In this document: positions 1-8,544 of the stretch, one piece after another
Position numbering within the stretch: the first letter of the stretch is position 1
Layout of the letters: every line of letters begins with the position of its first letter
DNA from: Dactylosporangium sucinum
GTDB lineage: Bacteria > Actinomycetota > Actinomycetes > Mycobacteriales > Micromonosporaceae
NCBI RefSeq assembly: GCF_014647515.1
Contig: NZ_BMPI01000034.1
Span: 1-64,000 of the forward strand
Direction: 5' to 3'
DNA length: 64,000 bases
The notes under the pieces: generated by a model
Told to the model about the DNA's origin: nothing
The model's database searches: none
The model's input: the letters and a program-made list of their open reading frames with translations, nothing else
Translations under genes and position numbers: made by a program

Positions 1-246
1 ATCTTCGCCGACGAACCGACCGGCAACCTCGACTCGCGCTCGGGCGCCGAGGTCCTGTCGTTCCTGCGCAACTCGGTCCGCGACTTCGGCCAGACGATCG
101 TCATGGTCACGCACGACCCGAACGCCGCCTCCTACGCCGACCGCGTGGTGTTCCTCGCCGACGGCCACATCGTCGACGAGCTCTACGCGCCGACCGCCGA
201 CGCGGTGCTCGACCGGCTCAAGCGGCTCGACAAGGTTGAGGCCTGA
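1..246 (+). CDS. ABC transporter ATP-binding protein, C-terminal part (partial at window edge)
   Basis: These 81 codons are the C-terminal end of an ABC ATPase whose start lies before the window. The sequence opens with ADEPTGNLDS, the end of Walker B (catalytic Glu) and the D-loop, and has the switch histidine in MVTHDP near residue 38, followed by the usual VVFLADGHIV strand. This is the MacB/LolD-type subfamily that powers FtsX-like permeases. It stops 3 bp before the permease ATG, so the two form one operon and one complex at the cytoplasmic membrane. The exported substrate cannot be told from sequence. Confidence 0.93.
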   Translation: MFADEPTGNLDSRSGAEVLSFLRNSVRDFGQTIVMVTHDPNAASYADRVVFLADGHIVDELYAPTADAVLDRLKRLDKVEA

Positions 247-249
247 GCC

Positions 250-2799
250 ATGCTGCGTGCCACGATCAAGAGCCTGCTGTCCCGCAAGCTGCGGCTCACC
301 CTGTCCGCGCTGGCCGTCGTGCTGGGCGTGATGTTCGTGTCCGGCGCGTTCGTGCTCACCGACACGCTGGGCCGCTCCTTCGACAACCTCTTCAAGTCCG
401 TCTTCGAGAACACCGGCGTCCAGGTGACCGCGAAGCCCAAGGTCCAGGCCGGCGAGTTCGACGGCCCGGAGTCCGCGTCCACCATCCCGGCCGCGACGCT
501 CGACAAGGTCAAGGCCGTCTCCGGCGTGGCCAGCGCGACCGGCGTCGCCTCCTCCGACGGCGCGCGGGTCGTCGGCAAGAACGGCAAGGTCGTCACCACC
601 TTCGGCCCGCCGCGCATCGGGCAGAACTGGGTCGGCACGTCCGACCTGCTGCAGCTGCGCGAGGGCCGCGGCCCGGCCGCCGACGACGAGATCGCGGTCA
701 ACGCCACCACGGCGAAGGCGGCGGGCATCAAGGTCGGCGACGAGGTCAGCGTGCTGACCCTCCAGCCGGGGGCCAAGAAGTTCAAGCTGGTCGGCATCTT
801 CGGGTACAGCGGCGACCGGGACTCGCTCGGGGGAGCCCTGGAGGTCTCGTTCACCACGCCGGTGGCCCAGGAGCTGATGCTCGGCGAGAAGGACGTCTTC
901 AGCAGCATCGACGTCAAGGCGGCGCCGGGCGTCACCAACGACCAGCTCCGCGACAGCATCGCGGCGGCACTCGGCGACGGCTACGTCGCCAAGACCGGCA
1001 AGCAGCTGCAGGACGAGACGGTCGACGGCTTCAAGCAGGGCCTCGGCTTCTTCAACAACATCCTCATCGGCTTCGCCGGGGTGGCGCTGTTCGTCGGCAC
1101 GTTCCTGATCCTCAACACCTTCTCGATCATCGTGGCGCAGCGCACCCGCGAGCTGGCGCTCATGCGGGCCCTCGGCGGCAGCCGCGGGCAGACGCTGGGC
1201 TCGGTGCTCATCGAGGCGGTCGCGATCGGCCTCATCGCGTCGGTCCTCGGCCTGGCCGCCGGCATCGGCGTCGGCGTCCTGCTGGCCTGGGTGTTCGGCA
1301 ACGTCAGCGGGGTGGCCCTGGCCAGCATCGGCGTGCCGGCGACCGCGGTGATCAGCGCGTTCGTGGTGGGTCTGCTGGTGACGGTGGTGGCGGCGGTACT
1401 GCCGGCGCTGCGGGCCGGCCGCATCCCCCCGATCGCGGCCCTGCAGGAGGTGGCGACGCCGGACCGGCCGCTCACCAAGCTCACGGTCAGCGGCGCGCTC
1501 GTCGGCGCGGCCGGCGGCACCCTGCTGGGCATCGGCCTGTCGGGCAACGGCGGCGACAACACGCTCTGGCTGATCCTCGGCGGCGTGCTGGTGTCGTTCA
1601 TCGGCGTCGCGCTGCTCACCCCGCTGCTGGCCCGCCCGGTGGTGTCGCTGCTCGGCCGGCTGTTCTCCTGGTCGGTGCCGGGCAAGCTGGGCCGGCTCAA
1701 CTCGGGCCGCAACCCGCGGCGCACCGCGATCACCGCGGCCGCGCTCATGGTCGGCCTGGCCCTCATCACCGGCGTCAACGTCATCCTCAACTCGGCGAAG
1801 TCCAGCCTGAGCCAGCAGGCGGACAAGCAGGTCACCGTCGACCTGATCATCTCCGGCGACGGCGACAGCACCGGCCCGGCCCGCTTCGACCCGAAGGTGA
1901 TGGACGAGGCGGCCAAGCTGCCGGGCGTGGCCAGCGTGGCGAGCGAGTACTGGGACTACGGCACCGTCAACGGCGAGAACCGCGGCATCTCGGCCTCGAC
2001 CGACATCGCGGCCTACGCCGGGATGTTCAAGCTGACGGCAGCCTCCGGCGAGCTGCGCTGGACCGGGCCCGACCAGGCCGTCATCGACGAGCAGAGCGCC
2101 AAGGACCGCAACCTCAAGCTCGGGGACACGGTCGACGTCCAGTTCACGCGCGGCGAGGTCCACAAGATCAAGATCATCGGGGTGTACCACAAGAGCGACG
2201 TCGCGGGCGGCATGCTCGTCTCCGGCGACGTGGTGAAGGACTTCCGCAGCCCGCAGCCCTCCTGGGGCTTCATCCGGGCCGCCGCGGGCGCCTCGGTCGC
2301 CGACATCCAGCGCGAGGTCGACCGGCTGCTGGCGGACAACCCGGAGGTCTCGGTGGCCAACCGCGCCGAGTTCGTGGCGGCGCAGTCGGCCCAGTTCGAC
2401 CAGCTGCTCACGATGATCCAGGTCCTGCTGGCCCTGGCGATCCTCATCGCGGTGCTGGGCATCATCAACACGCTGGCGCTGTCGGTGCTGGAGCGGACCC
2501 GCGAGCTGGGCCTGCTGCGCGCCATCGGCATGCGCCGCGCCCAGACGATGCGCATGGTCACGGTCGAGGCGGTGGTCATCTCGGTCTTCGGCGCGCTGCT
2601 CGGCCTGGGCGTGGGCACCGGCCTCGGCGCCGCGGTGGTCAGGGCCCTGCGCGACGAGGGCTTCTCGAAGCTGGCCTTCCCGTGGTCGCAGATGGCGACG
2701 TACCTCCTGCTGGCCGCCCTGGTCGGCGTGATCGCCGCGGTGCTGCCGTCGATCCGCGCCGCGCGGGTCAACGTCCTGCAGGCCATCGCGCACGACTGA
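250..2799 (+). CDS. ABC transporter permease with two FtsX domains
   Basis: An 849-residue membrane protein of the FtsX/MacB permease type. One N-terminal membrane segment (about residues 15-38) is followed by a large extracytoplasmic domain (about 40-265) and three membrane segments (about 270-395, starting NNILIGFAGVALFVGTFLIL). Two further hydrophobic segments (about 410-460) and a second extracytoplasmic domain precede the last three segments (about 720-845). Both FtsX modules carry the ERTRELGLLRA/QRTRELALMRA coupling-helix motif that contacts the ATPase. The duplicated 10-segment layout is common in actinobacteria. It probably exports or extracts a lipid, lipoprotein or peptide; the substrate is unknown. 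Confidence 0.93.
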   Translation: MLRATIKSLLSRKLRLTLSALAVVLGVMFVSGAFVLTDTLGRSFDNLFKSVFENTGVQVTAKPKVQAGEFDGPESASTIPAATLDKVKAVSGVASATGVASSDGARVVGKNGKVVTTFGPPRIGQNWVGTSDLLQLREGRGPAADDEIAVNATTAKAAGIKVGDEVSVLTLQPGAKKFKLVGIFGYSGDRDSLGGALEVSFTTPVAQELMLGEKDVFSSIDVKAAPGVTNDQLRDSIAAALGDGYVAKTGKQLQDETVDGFKQGLGFFNNILIGFAGVALFVGTFLILNTFSIIVAQRTRELALMRALGGSRGQTLGSVLIEAVAIGLIASVLGLAAGIGVGVLLAWVFGNVSGVALASIGVPATAVISAFVVGLLVTVVAAVLPALRAGRIPPIAALQEVATPDRPLTKLTVSGALVGAAGGTLLGIGLSGNGGDNTLWLILGGVLVSFIGVALLTPLLARPVVSLLGRLFSWSVPGKLGRLNSGRNPRRTAITAAALMVGLALITGVNVILNSAKSSLSQQADKQVTVDLIISGDGDSTGPARFDPKVMDEAAKLPGVASVASEYWDYGTVNGENRGISASTDIAAYAGMFKLTAASGELRWTGPDQAVIDEQSAKDRNLKLGDTVDVQFTRGEVHKIKIIGVYHKSDVAGGMLVSGDVVKDFRSPQPSWGFIRAAAGASVADIQREVDRLLADNPEVSVANRAEFVAAQSAQFDQLLTMIQVLLALAILIAVLGIINTLALSVLERTRELGLLRAIGMRRAQTMRMVTVEAVVISVFGALLGLGVGTGLGAAVVRALRDEGFSKLAFPWSQMATYLLLAALVGVIAAVLPSIRAARVNVLQAIAHD

Positions 2800-2819
2800 C
2801 CCTCCCCCTGGGGTCGAGC

Positions 2820-2851
2820 GGCCCCCCGACCGGTGCGGCGGTCGGGGGGCC
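2820..2851 (+). terminator. Intrinsic terminator of the ABC exporter operon
   Basis: A perfect 13-bp stem (2820-2832 pairs with 2839-2851) closes a 6-nt loop 20 bp after the permease stop codon. There is no T tract, as is usual in high-GC actinobacteria. It also lies downstream of the convergent gene ending at 2873, so it may work in both directions. Confidence 0.8.
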
Positions 2852-2872
2852 GTTCGGCGTCCGGGACCCGGC

Positions 2873-3088
2873 TCACCGGTCCGCCCCCACGTCCCGCGGG
2901 CCCGGGTCCCTGGTCCGGGCGGCGACGGGCTGGCAGGTGGCGTAGGCGCGGATGATGGCGGGTCGCTGGTGCGGATGGCTGTTGCTGAGCGCCTCCTTCA
3001 GCCCGGCCAGCCAGACCAGGCGCGAGACCAGCAGCGCGGTGGTGCTGACGACGGCGGTCAGCAGGCTGCCGATGAGCCAGCAGAGCAT
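2873..3088 (-). CDS. Small membrane protein of unknown function
   Basis: A 71-residue product starting with a single hydrophobic helix (LIGSLLTAVVSTTALLVSRL, residues 5-24) and a basic, polar tail. A purine-rich stretch (GGAAAGGGG) lies upstream of the ATG and serves as a plausible ribosome binding site. I do not recognise a family. It converges on the ABC operon and its end is 21 bp from the shared hairpin. It may be real but is short, and its only strong feature is the membrane helix. Confidence 0.4.
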   Translation of the reverse strand: MLCWLIGSLLTAVVSTTALLVSRLVWLAGLKEALSNSHPHQRPAIIRAYATCQPVAARTRDPGPRDVGADR

Positions 3089-3192
3089 GCCGGACCCCTT
3101 TCCCGATGCGAACCGATGAGCCCAGGAAAGCCGTCCGGCCCGTTGTCCGGCGAACCTCTCGGACGGATCGCGGACAGTGGTTGCGCATGGTC

Positions 3193-3210
3193 GGTCACCG
3201 GACGGTGACC
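3193..3210 (+). promoter_or_regulatory. Candidate operator palindrome before the HTH gene
   Basis: GGTCACCG-GA-CGGTGACC, a perfect inverted repeat with 8-bp arms and a 2-bp centre. It abuts the -10 hexamer at 3211-3216 and fills the -35/-10 spacer, where a bound protein would block RNA polymerase. The HTH protein encoded 13 bp downstream is the obvious candidate ligand (autorepression); this is inference. Confidence 0.55.
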
Positions 3211-3216
3211 TATGGT
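3211..3216 (+). promoter_or_regulatory. -10 hexamer TATGGT, leaderless
   Basis: TATGGT ends 6 nt before GTG 3223, so transcription would begin at or next to the start codon. No convincing -35 is seen. Confidence 0.5.
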
Positions 3217-3222
3217 GTCCAC

Positions 3223-4014
3223 GTGTCGAGCGACAGCGGTCAGCCGAGCCCGGATCCGGTTGCGGCGTTCGCCGACCGGCTGCGGCATTGGCAGGTGCAG
3301 TGCGGCAACCCGTCGGTCCGGGACCTCGAGCGGCTCACCAGACAGGCTGAGCGGCCCTATGCGCGCGGCACCATCCAGGACAAGCTGAGCGGGCGCACGG
3401 CGGCCACCCAGTGGGAGTTCGTCGAGGCATTCGTCCGGGCCTGCGCGCTCCACGCCGGCCGCCCCGCCGACGTCGACCTCGCGCCATGGCGGACGTGGCA
3501 TCGGCAGCTGCTCGAGCAGCTCGCGGCCCGCCGGGCCGGCCAGCGTACCGCGCTCAACGCGGCCCGGTCGCTGCAGAACCCGGCCCCACGGCCACGGTGG
3601 AGTCCACGGCAGCGGCAGGCGTTCGCGAACGTGTGGCGGGCGTTCCTGCTCGTCGACCGGTTCAACCGGCACGGCATCGCCGACGCCATCCACTCGGGAA
3701 CGGTGGATCCGAGCAGGTGGACGGTGATCTTCGACGCGCAGGCGGTGGTGAGCACCGAGCGGCTGGACCTGCCCGCCGACATGTACGACCTGGCCGACCG
3801 CGCGCTGCGCGAACTGGAGACCAACGTCAATGCGCTGCTCGACGACCTGCGCCGGCTGGTGGCGCTTCGCGAGCAGGGCGGCGACCCCAACACACCCGAG
3901 CGCCTCGACGGCGTGCGCGGCCGGCTTGCGGGCGTCATCTCGGCGTTCGACGCCAGGCTGACCGAGATGCACCAGGCGTACTCCGAGGCCGGCCACGCCG
4001 GGCTCGACGAGTGA
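3223..4014 (+). CDS. Actinobacterial helix-turn-helix protein
   Basis: A 263-residue protein. The N-terminal ~75 residues match the actinobacterial HTH type in which SVRDLERLT and YARGTIQDKLSGR are followed by WEFVEAFVRAC, usually found in transcription factors or fused to signalling modules. The remainder is helical and polar (about 100-260) with no recognised domain; ETNVNALLDDLRRLVALREQ looks like coiled coil. The GTG at 3223 is chosen over in-frame starts at 3106 and 3187 because a TATGGT hexamer lies 6 nt before it, fitting leaderless expression. It precedes the GNAT and WD40-KAP genes on the same strand and probably regulates them or itself. Confidence 0.72.
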   Translation: MSSDSGQPSPDPVAAFADRLRHWQVQCGNPSVRDLERLTRQAERPYARGTIQDKLSGRTAATQWEFVEAFVRACALHAGRPADVDLAPWRTWHRQLLEQLAARRAGQRTALNAARSLQNPAPRPRWSPRQRQAFANVWRAFLLVDRFNRHGIADAIHSGTVDPSRWTVIFDAQAVVSTERLDLPADMYDLADRALRELETNVNALLDDLRRLVALREQGGDPNTPERLDGVRGRLAGVISAFDARLTEMHQAYSEAGHAGLDE

Positions 4015-4214
4015 GGCCCGCGTGCCGCAGGTGACGGCGCAGCCGGCGGCGAGGAGGAGGTCGAGGGGGCCGGGCCCCGGTCGCCGGGCCCCGGCCACCA
4101 CCTGCGCCGCCGATGAACATCCCGACGCATTCGCCCACCCGGTCGGCGCGTTTCGCGGGAACTCGCGCAGTTGCAACTATCAATGCGCACCCATCGACCG
4201 CTATTGCTGCGATT

Positions 4215-4244
4215 CTGACCGGACGGACCGTGGTGCCGTAGACT
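4215..4244 (+). promoter_or_regulatory. Promoter of the GNAT / WD40-KAP unit
   Basis: CTGACC (4215-4220) and TAGACT (4239-4244) are separated by 18 bp, resembling a vegetative actinobacterial promoter. The predicted transcript would begin at about 4251, exactly at a GTG that opens a 16-codon leader frame. Confidence 0.5.
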
Positions 4245-4250
4245 CGTTCC

Positions 4251-4301
4251 GTGGCGGGATCGATCGGCGGACGGTTCGTTCCGCCACCAGAGCGGCCGTG
4301 A
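4251..4301 (+). CDS. Possible 16-residue leader peptide coupled to the GNAT gene
   Basis: The GTG lies 6 nt after the TAGACT hexamer and opens VAGSIGGRFVPPPERP. Its TGA (4299-4301) overlaps the GTG start (4298-4300) of the acetyltransferase. The tract RFVPPPERP contains three consecutive prolines, which can stall ribosomes. The reading is geometric: promoter spacing and stop/start overlap; no homology is claimed. Confidence 0.3.
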   Translation: MAGSIGGRFVPPPERP

Positions 4302-4831
4302 GCCCGGCGATCCGGCACGTGGCGTCCGCCGAGGTCCCGCGCGCCCTGGATTCGGTTCGCCGGTTGTATGCCGACGCATTTGCGGAGGACCCGTACAACG
4401 AAACCGTGGAAGACGCGAACCGCTTCGCCGAGCGCTTGGCCGAGCACGCCGGCCGCGCGGGATTCGACCTCGTGGTGGCCGAGAACGGCGGCGTCGCCGG
4501 CTTCGCATACGGATTCACGTTCGGCGCCTCCGATTGGTGGACGAATGCGCACATGCTCCCGCCGGAGGCCGCCGGCCGGGCGAAGTTCGCCGTCATGGAG
4601 TTCGCCGTGCGGCCCGGCGACCGGCACCACGGCATCGGCTCGGCCCTGATGCGGTCGCTGCTGACCGGTCGGCGCGAGACCGTCGCGACGCTGTGCGTGG
4701 ACCCGCGGGCCACGGTCAAGGGCCTGTACCTGCGGTGGGGATGGCGCCACGTCACGGTCCGCCGGTCCTCGGCCGGGCAGGTCATGGACGTGATGCTGCG
4801 CCGGGCCGGCACCGGCGGGCTGAACCCGTGA
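4298..4831 (+). CDS. GNAT-family N-acetyltransferase
   Basis: A 177-residue acetyltransferase that would move an acetyl group from acetyl-CoA to an unknown amine. The acetyl-CoA loop is visible as VRPGDRHHGIGSALMRSLL (about residues 105-123: V-x-P-x-x-x-x-x-G-I-G), preceded by the beta-4 strand KFAVMEFAV; ATVKGLYLRWGWRHV is the motif B strand-helix. The long upstream extension of this frame has no start supported by a promoter, so the GTG at 4298 is used. Its stop overlaps the next start (GTGA, 4828-4831), indicating translational coupling with the WD40-KAP gene. Confidence 0.8.
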   Translation: MSPAIRHVASAEVPRALDSVRRLYADAFAEDPYNETVEDANRFAERLAEHAGRAGFDLVVAENGGVAGFAYGFTFGASDWWTNAHMLPPEAAGRAKFAVMEFAVRPGDRHHGIGSALMRSLLTGRRETVATLCVDPRATVKGLYLRWGWRHVTVRRSSAGQVMDVMLRRAGTGGLNP

Positions 4832-7800
4832 CGGCCGGGGCATCCGCCGACGGCCGGGCCATCGCCGCCAACGGCGCGATCGTGGCCATGGCCGCGTGCG
4901 AGCTGCCCGGCGGGCGGCTCGCGCTGGTCACCGCCGGCGAGGACCGCACGATCCGGCTGTGGGACGCGGCGACCGACTCCCCGATCGGCACGCTGAGCAC
5001 CCGCCCCGGCCGGGTGCTGGCCGTGACGCCGTACCGGACCGCGGACGACCGGCCGGCCATCGCCGCCGCCACCGACGACGGCGGCTTCGTCCGCATCGAC
5101 GTCGAGAGCGACCTGCCGATCGGGACGCCCGTGCGCGGGCACACCGGCGGCGGGGTCCGGGCGATGGCGGTGTACCGCACGGCGTCCGGCCGCACCGCGA
5201 TCGCGACCACCGGCGACGACGGGATGATCCGCCGCTGGGACGCGGAGACCGGCGCCGAGGTCGGCGCCCCGGTGCGCGGCCACACCGGCGGCATCCGGGC
5301 GATCGCCTCCTACCGGACGGTGACCGGAGCTCCGGGGCTGGTCACGGCCGGCATCGACGGCACGGTCCGGCGCTGGGACGCGGAGTCCGGGTCGCCGATC
5401 GGGGAGCCGCTCGCCGGTCACACCGGCATGGTGCGCACGGTGACGGCCTTCGAGTTCCAGGACGGCCGCCGGGTCCTGGCCAGCGGTGGCGCCGACGCGA
5501 CGATCCGGATCTGGGACGCCGCGAGCGGCGCGGCGCTCGCCACGCTCGCCGGGCACTCCGACTGGGTCACGGCCGTCATGGCGTACGACGGACCCGGCGG
5601 GCGGCCGATGCTCGCCAGCGTCGGCACCGACGGGGTGCTCCGCCGCTGGGATCCGCAGCAGGCGGCAGAGGTCTCGCCACCGGGCCGGCACGCCGACCGG
5701 CTGCTGACCCTGACCTGCTACCAGTCTCCCGAGGGCGTCGTCCTGGCGTACGGCGGCGACGCGGGCACGATCCACCGCGTCGAGGCGGCGACGGGCACCG
5801 CGCTCGGCGCGGTGAACGCCGGTCACGCGGGCCGGGTGCGCGCGATGACGCTCGTGACCGCCGACGGCCGGCCGACGATCATCACCGCGGGCAGCGACGG
5901 CACGGTCCGGCGCTGGCGGGCACCCAACGCCACGGCGGACGGGACGCCCATCGTCACCGACGGCGGGCCGGTGCTGGCGCTCAACGCCTACACCGATGCC
6001 GACGGTCAGGCGCTCGCGACCGGCGGCGGCGACGGGCTGATCCGGCTGTGGCGCCTGCGGTCGGGTGAGCGCATCGGGCGGCCGCTCGCCGGGCACCGTG
6101 GCCGGGTGCTCGGCATCGCGACCTACCCCGGGGACGACGGCGCCGCCTGCCTGGCCAGCGTGGGCGACGACGGCCGGCTCCGGCGGTGGCACCCGGGCAC
6201 GGGTCGTGCGGCCGGCGAACCGGTTGCGGCGCACGACACCCGCGTGCGCTGCGTGACCGCCTACACGGACCTGTCCGGCCGGGCGTGCCTCGCGACCGGC
6301 GGCGACGACGGCACGGTCCGGCGGTGGCTCGCGGCGACCGGTGCGCCGATCGGTGAGCCCCTCGCCGGCCACGTCGGCGGCGTCACCGCGCTCGCCGGCC
6401 TGACGATGCTGGACGGGCGGCCGGCGCTCGCGGCCGGCTGCGGCGACGGACGCGTGCTGCGGTGGGACCTCGACCAGGGAGTCGCCGCCGGCGACCCGAT
6501 CGAGGCCCACACCGGCCAGGTGATCGCGGTCGCCGGCTACGTGACCCTGGACGGGCGGCCGGCGGTCGTCACCGGCGGCGACGACCGAGCGGTGCGCCGC
6601 TTCGACGCGACCACCGGCGGCCGGATCGGCGGCCCGCTCATCGGCCACGCCGAGCGCATCACCGGCGTCGGCGTCCTGCACCTGGGCGGCGGCACCAGCA
6701 CCGTGGTGGCCTCCGTCGGCTCCGACGGCTCGATGCTGCTCTGGGACGCCGTCACCGAGCAGGTGCTCCGCCGGGTCTTCGTCCAGCCGATCCGGCTGCA
6801 CGGGCTCGCCGACCGGCGCGCGTCCCGCGACCTGCTCGGCCGGGCCGCGCTCACCGAGGAGCTCGCCCGGTTGCTCAGCTGGCACGGCGAGAGCGACGGC
6901 CCGGACGCGGAGCCCGGGCCGAGCGTCGTCAGCATCGAAGGGCCGTGGGGCACCGGCAAGACCACGATCATGAACCTGGTCCGGGAGCGCGTCGCCGCCG
7001 CGGTGCCGCCGCCGGGCCGGCGCCGGGCGCTCTCCACCCACCGGGCGCTGCAACTGCTGCGCACCGACGAGGCCACCACGGACCCGCCGCCGCCGGCCGC
7101 CCACCGCGGCTCGGTCACCGGCTGGTTCAACCCCTGGGTCCACCAGTCGAGCGACCAGGTCTGGGCCGGCCTGGCCCACGCGGTCACCGAGGCGGTCCGG
7201 CCGGTCCTGTTCCCCGACGCGGCGAGCCAGCAGCGGTACTGGCTGACCCGCAACCGGCGGCGCGTCGACCGGTACCGGCTCCGCCGGCAGCTGCGCTGGC
7301 GCGCGTTGTCGCCGTTCTTCGCGCTGGCGAGCCTGGTCGCGGTCAGCACCGCCCTCTTCAAGCTGGCCGACGTCGGCGCACACACGTTCGGCCGGATCGG
7401 CGGCGTCCGGGTGACGCCGGGCTGGCTGGCCTTCGCCATCGCCGCCCTGCTCGTGCTCGCCGGCCTGGCCGACACGGCGCGACGGTACTTCGGACCGGCG
7501 TCCGCGGTCATGCCCACCGGCCTGCTCGCCGGCCCGGTGCTCACGGACGCCGACGGGACGCCGACCGGTGTCGAGGCCCGCCGCGACCCGCTGTACGAGG
7601 CCCGGTCCGGCTACCTCTACCTGATCCAGCACGACGTCGTGCAGATGCTCACCGACCTGCGGGCCGCCGGCTACGACCTGGTGCTGTTCATCGACGACCT
7701 CGACCGCTGCGGCGCGGCGACCACGGCCGAGGTCTTCGAGGCGGTCACGCTGTTCCTGTCCGGCACCACCGAGGTGCACGCCAGGTTCGTCATCGGCATC

Positions 7801-8544
7801 GACCCGGCGGTGGTCGCGGCGCACCTCGACAAGGTGTACCGCGACCTGGGATCGACCGAGGCGGTGCTGCACGGCGAGGATCCGAGCCCCGGCTGGGCCT
7901 TCCTGCGCAAGGTGGTCCAGCTTCCGGTCAGCGTCCCGATGGTGCAGCCGCCGGCGGTCGACCAGTTCGTCGCCGGGGTGCTGGCCGTGCCGCTGGCCTC
8001 CGTCTCGCCGGTCGCCCCGGGCCCGGCCGGTGCGCCGGCCAACCGGACCGCGCCCGCCCGGCCGTCCTCCGGCCCGCCGGCGGCGGCCGCCGCCACCCGC
8101 AGCGGCGCGGTGGAGAACCAGCCCGAGGTGCTCGCGATCATCCGCGAGCGCATCGCCGAACAGCCGGAGCGCTCCGCCCGCGAGGCGAAGCGCATGCTCA
8201 ACGTCTGGCAGCTGTACCAGCGGCTGCTCGACAGCACCGATCCCGTCTACGACGACGACGGCGTGGTCGCCCGGGCCTGCAACCTGGTCGTCCTGGCCGA
8301 GATCGTGACCCGCTGGCCCGCGCTGCAGCGCCGCCTGAACGCGCCGCTCGGCGACCGGCGGGTCCTGCAGATCCTCGCCGAGGCGGCGGACGACGACGGC
8401 CGGTGGGACGAGGCGCTCGCGACCGCGCGGCTGGCCGGCGACGACGCGGACCGGCAACGCCTGCGCGCGCTCGACCGCCTGCGCGAGCTACTGCGCCGCT
8501 ACGACGGCGAGGCGATCGCCGCGCTCGCGGCCCGGGTGCTCTGA
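4828..8544 (+). CDS. WD40-repeat KAP-family P-loop NTPase (predicted membrane-bound)
   Basis: A 1238-residue fusion. Residues about 10-650 hold fourteen WD-type repeats (pattern x-GGDDGTVRRWD), enough for two seven-bladed propellers. Next come a KAP-type NTPase Walker A, EGPWGTGKTT (G705-T713; K711), a sensor-like NPWVHQSSDQVW, two predicted membrane helices (about 826-849 and 865-885) inserted between Walker A and B as in KAP NTPases, and Walker B VLFIDDLDRC (952-961; D956/D957). The C-terminal part (1040-1080) is Pro/Ala rich and then helical. KAP NTPases include PifA, which excludes phage T7. A propeller sensor joined to a signalling NTPase suggests a stress- or phage-responsive switch; this role is inference. 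Its last 57 bp overlap the convergent gene. Confidence 0.85.
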   Translation: MTAGASADGRAIAANGAIVAMAACELPGGRLALVTAGEDRTIRLWDAATDSPIGTLSTRPGRVLAVTPYRTADDRPAIAAATDDGGFVRIDVESDLPIGTPVRGHTGGGVRAMAVYRTASGRTAIATTGDDGMIRRWDAETGAEVGAPVRGHTGGIRAIASYRTVTGAPGLVTAGIDGTVRRWDAESGSPIGEPLAGHTGMVRTVTAFEFQDGRRVLASGGADATIRIWDAASGAALATLAGHSDWVTAVMAYDGPGGRPMLASVGTDGVLRRWDPQQAAEVSPPGRHADRLLTLTCYQSPEGVVLAYGGDAGTIHRVEAATGTALGAVNAGHAGRVRAMTLVTADGRPTIITAGSDGTVRRWRAPNATADGTPIVTDGGPVLALNAYTDADGQALATGGGDGLIRLWRLRSGERIGRPLAGHRGRVLGIATYPGDDGAACLASVGDDGRLRRWHPGTGRAAGEPVAAHDTRVRCVTAYTDLSGRACLATGGDDGTVRRWLAATGAPIGEPLAGHVGGVTALAGLTMLDGRPALAAGCGDGRVLRWDLDQGVAAGDPIEAHTGQVIAVAGYVTLDGRPAVVTGGDDRAVRRFDATTGGRIGGPLIGHAERITGVGVLHLGGGTSTVVASVGSDGSMLLWDAVTEQVLRRVFVQPIRLHGLADRRASRDLLGRAALTEELARLLSWHGESDGPDAEPGPSVVSIEGPWGTGKTTIMNLVRERVAAAVPPPGRRRALSTHRALQLLRTDEATTDPPPPAAHRGSVTGWFNPWVHQSSDQVWAGLAHAVTEAVRPVLFPDAASQQRYWLTRNRRRVDRYRLRRQLRWRALSPFFALASLVAVSTALFKLADVGAHTFGRIGGVRVTPGWLAFAIAALLVLAGLADTARRYFGPASAVMPTGLLAGPVLTDADGTPTGVEARRDPLYEARSGYLYLIQHDVVQMLTDLRAAGYDLVLFIDDLDRCGAATTAEVFEAVTLFLSGTTEVHARFVIGIDPAVVAAHLDKVYRDLGSTEAVLHGEDPSPGWAFLRKVVQLPVSVPMVQPPAVDQFVAGVLAVPLASVSPVAPGPAGAPANRTAPARPSSGPPAAAAATRSGAVENQPEVLAIIRERIAEQPERSAREAKRMLNVWQLYQRLLDSTDPVYDDDGVVARACNLVVLAEIVTRWPALQRRLNAPLGDRRVLQILAEAADDDGRWDEALATARLAGDDADRQRLRALDRLRELLRRYDGEAIAALAARVL

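Noticed and set aside
4201..8457. Open frame of about 1400 codons antisense to the WD40-KAP gene
   Set aside because: It is a by-product of high-GC third positions; its translation is Arg/Gly/Pro/Asp-rich with no domain, while the plus strand shows WD repeats and Walker motifs.
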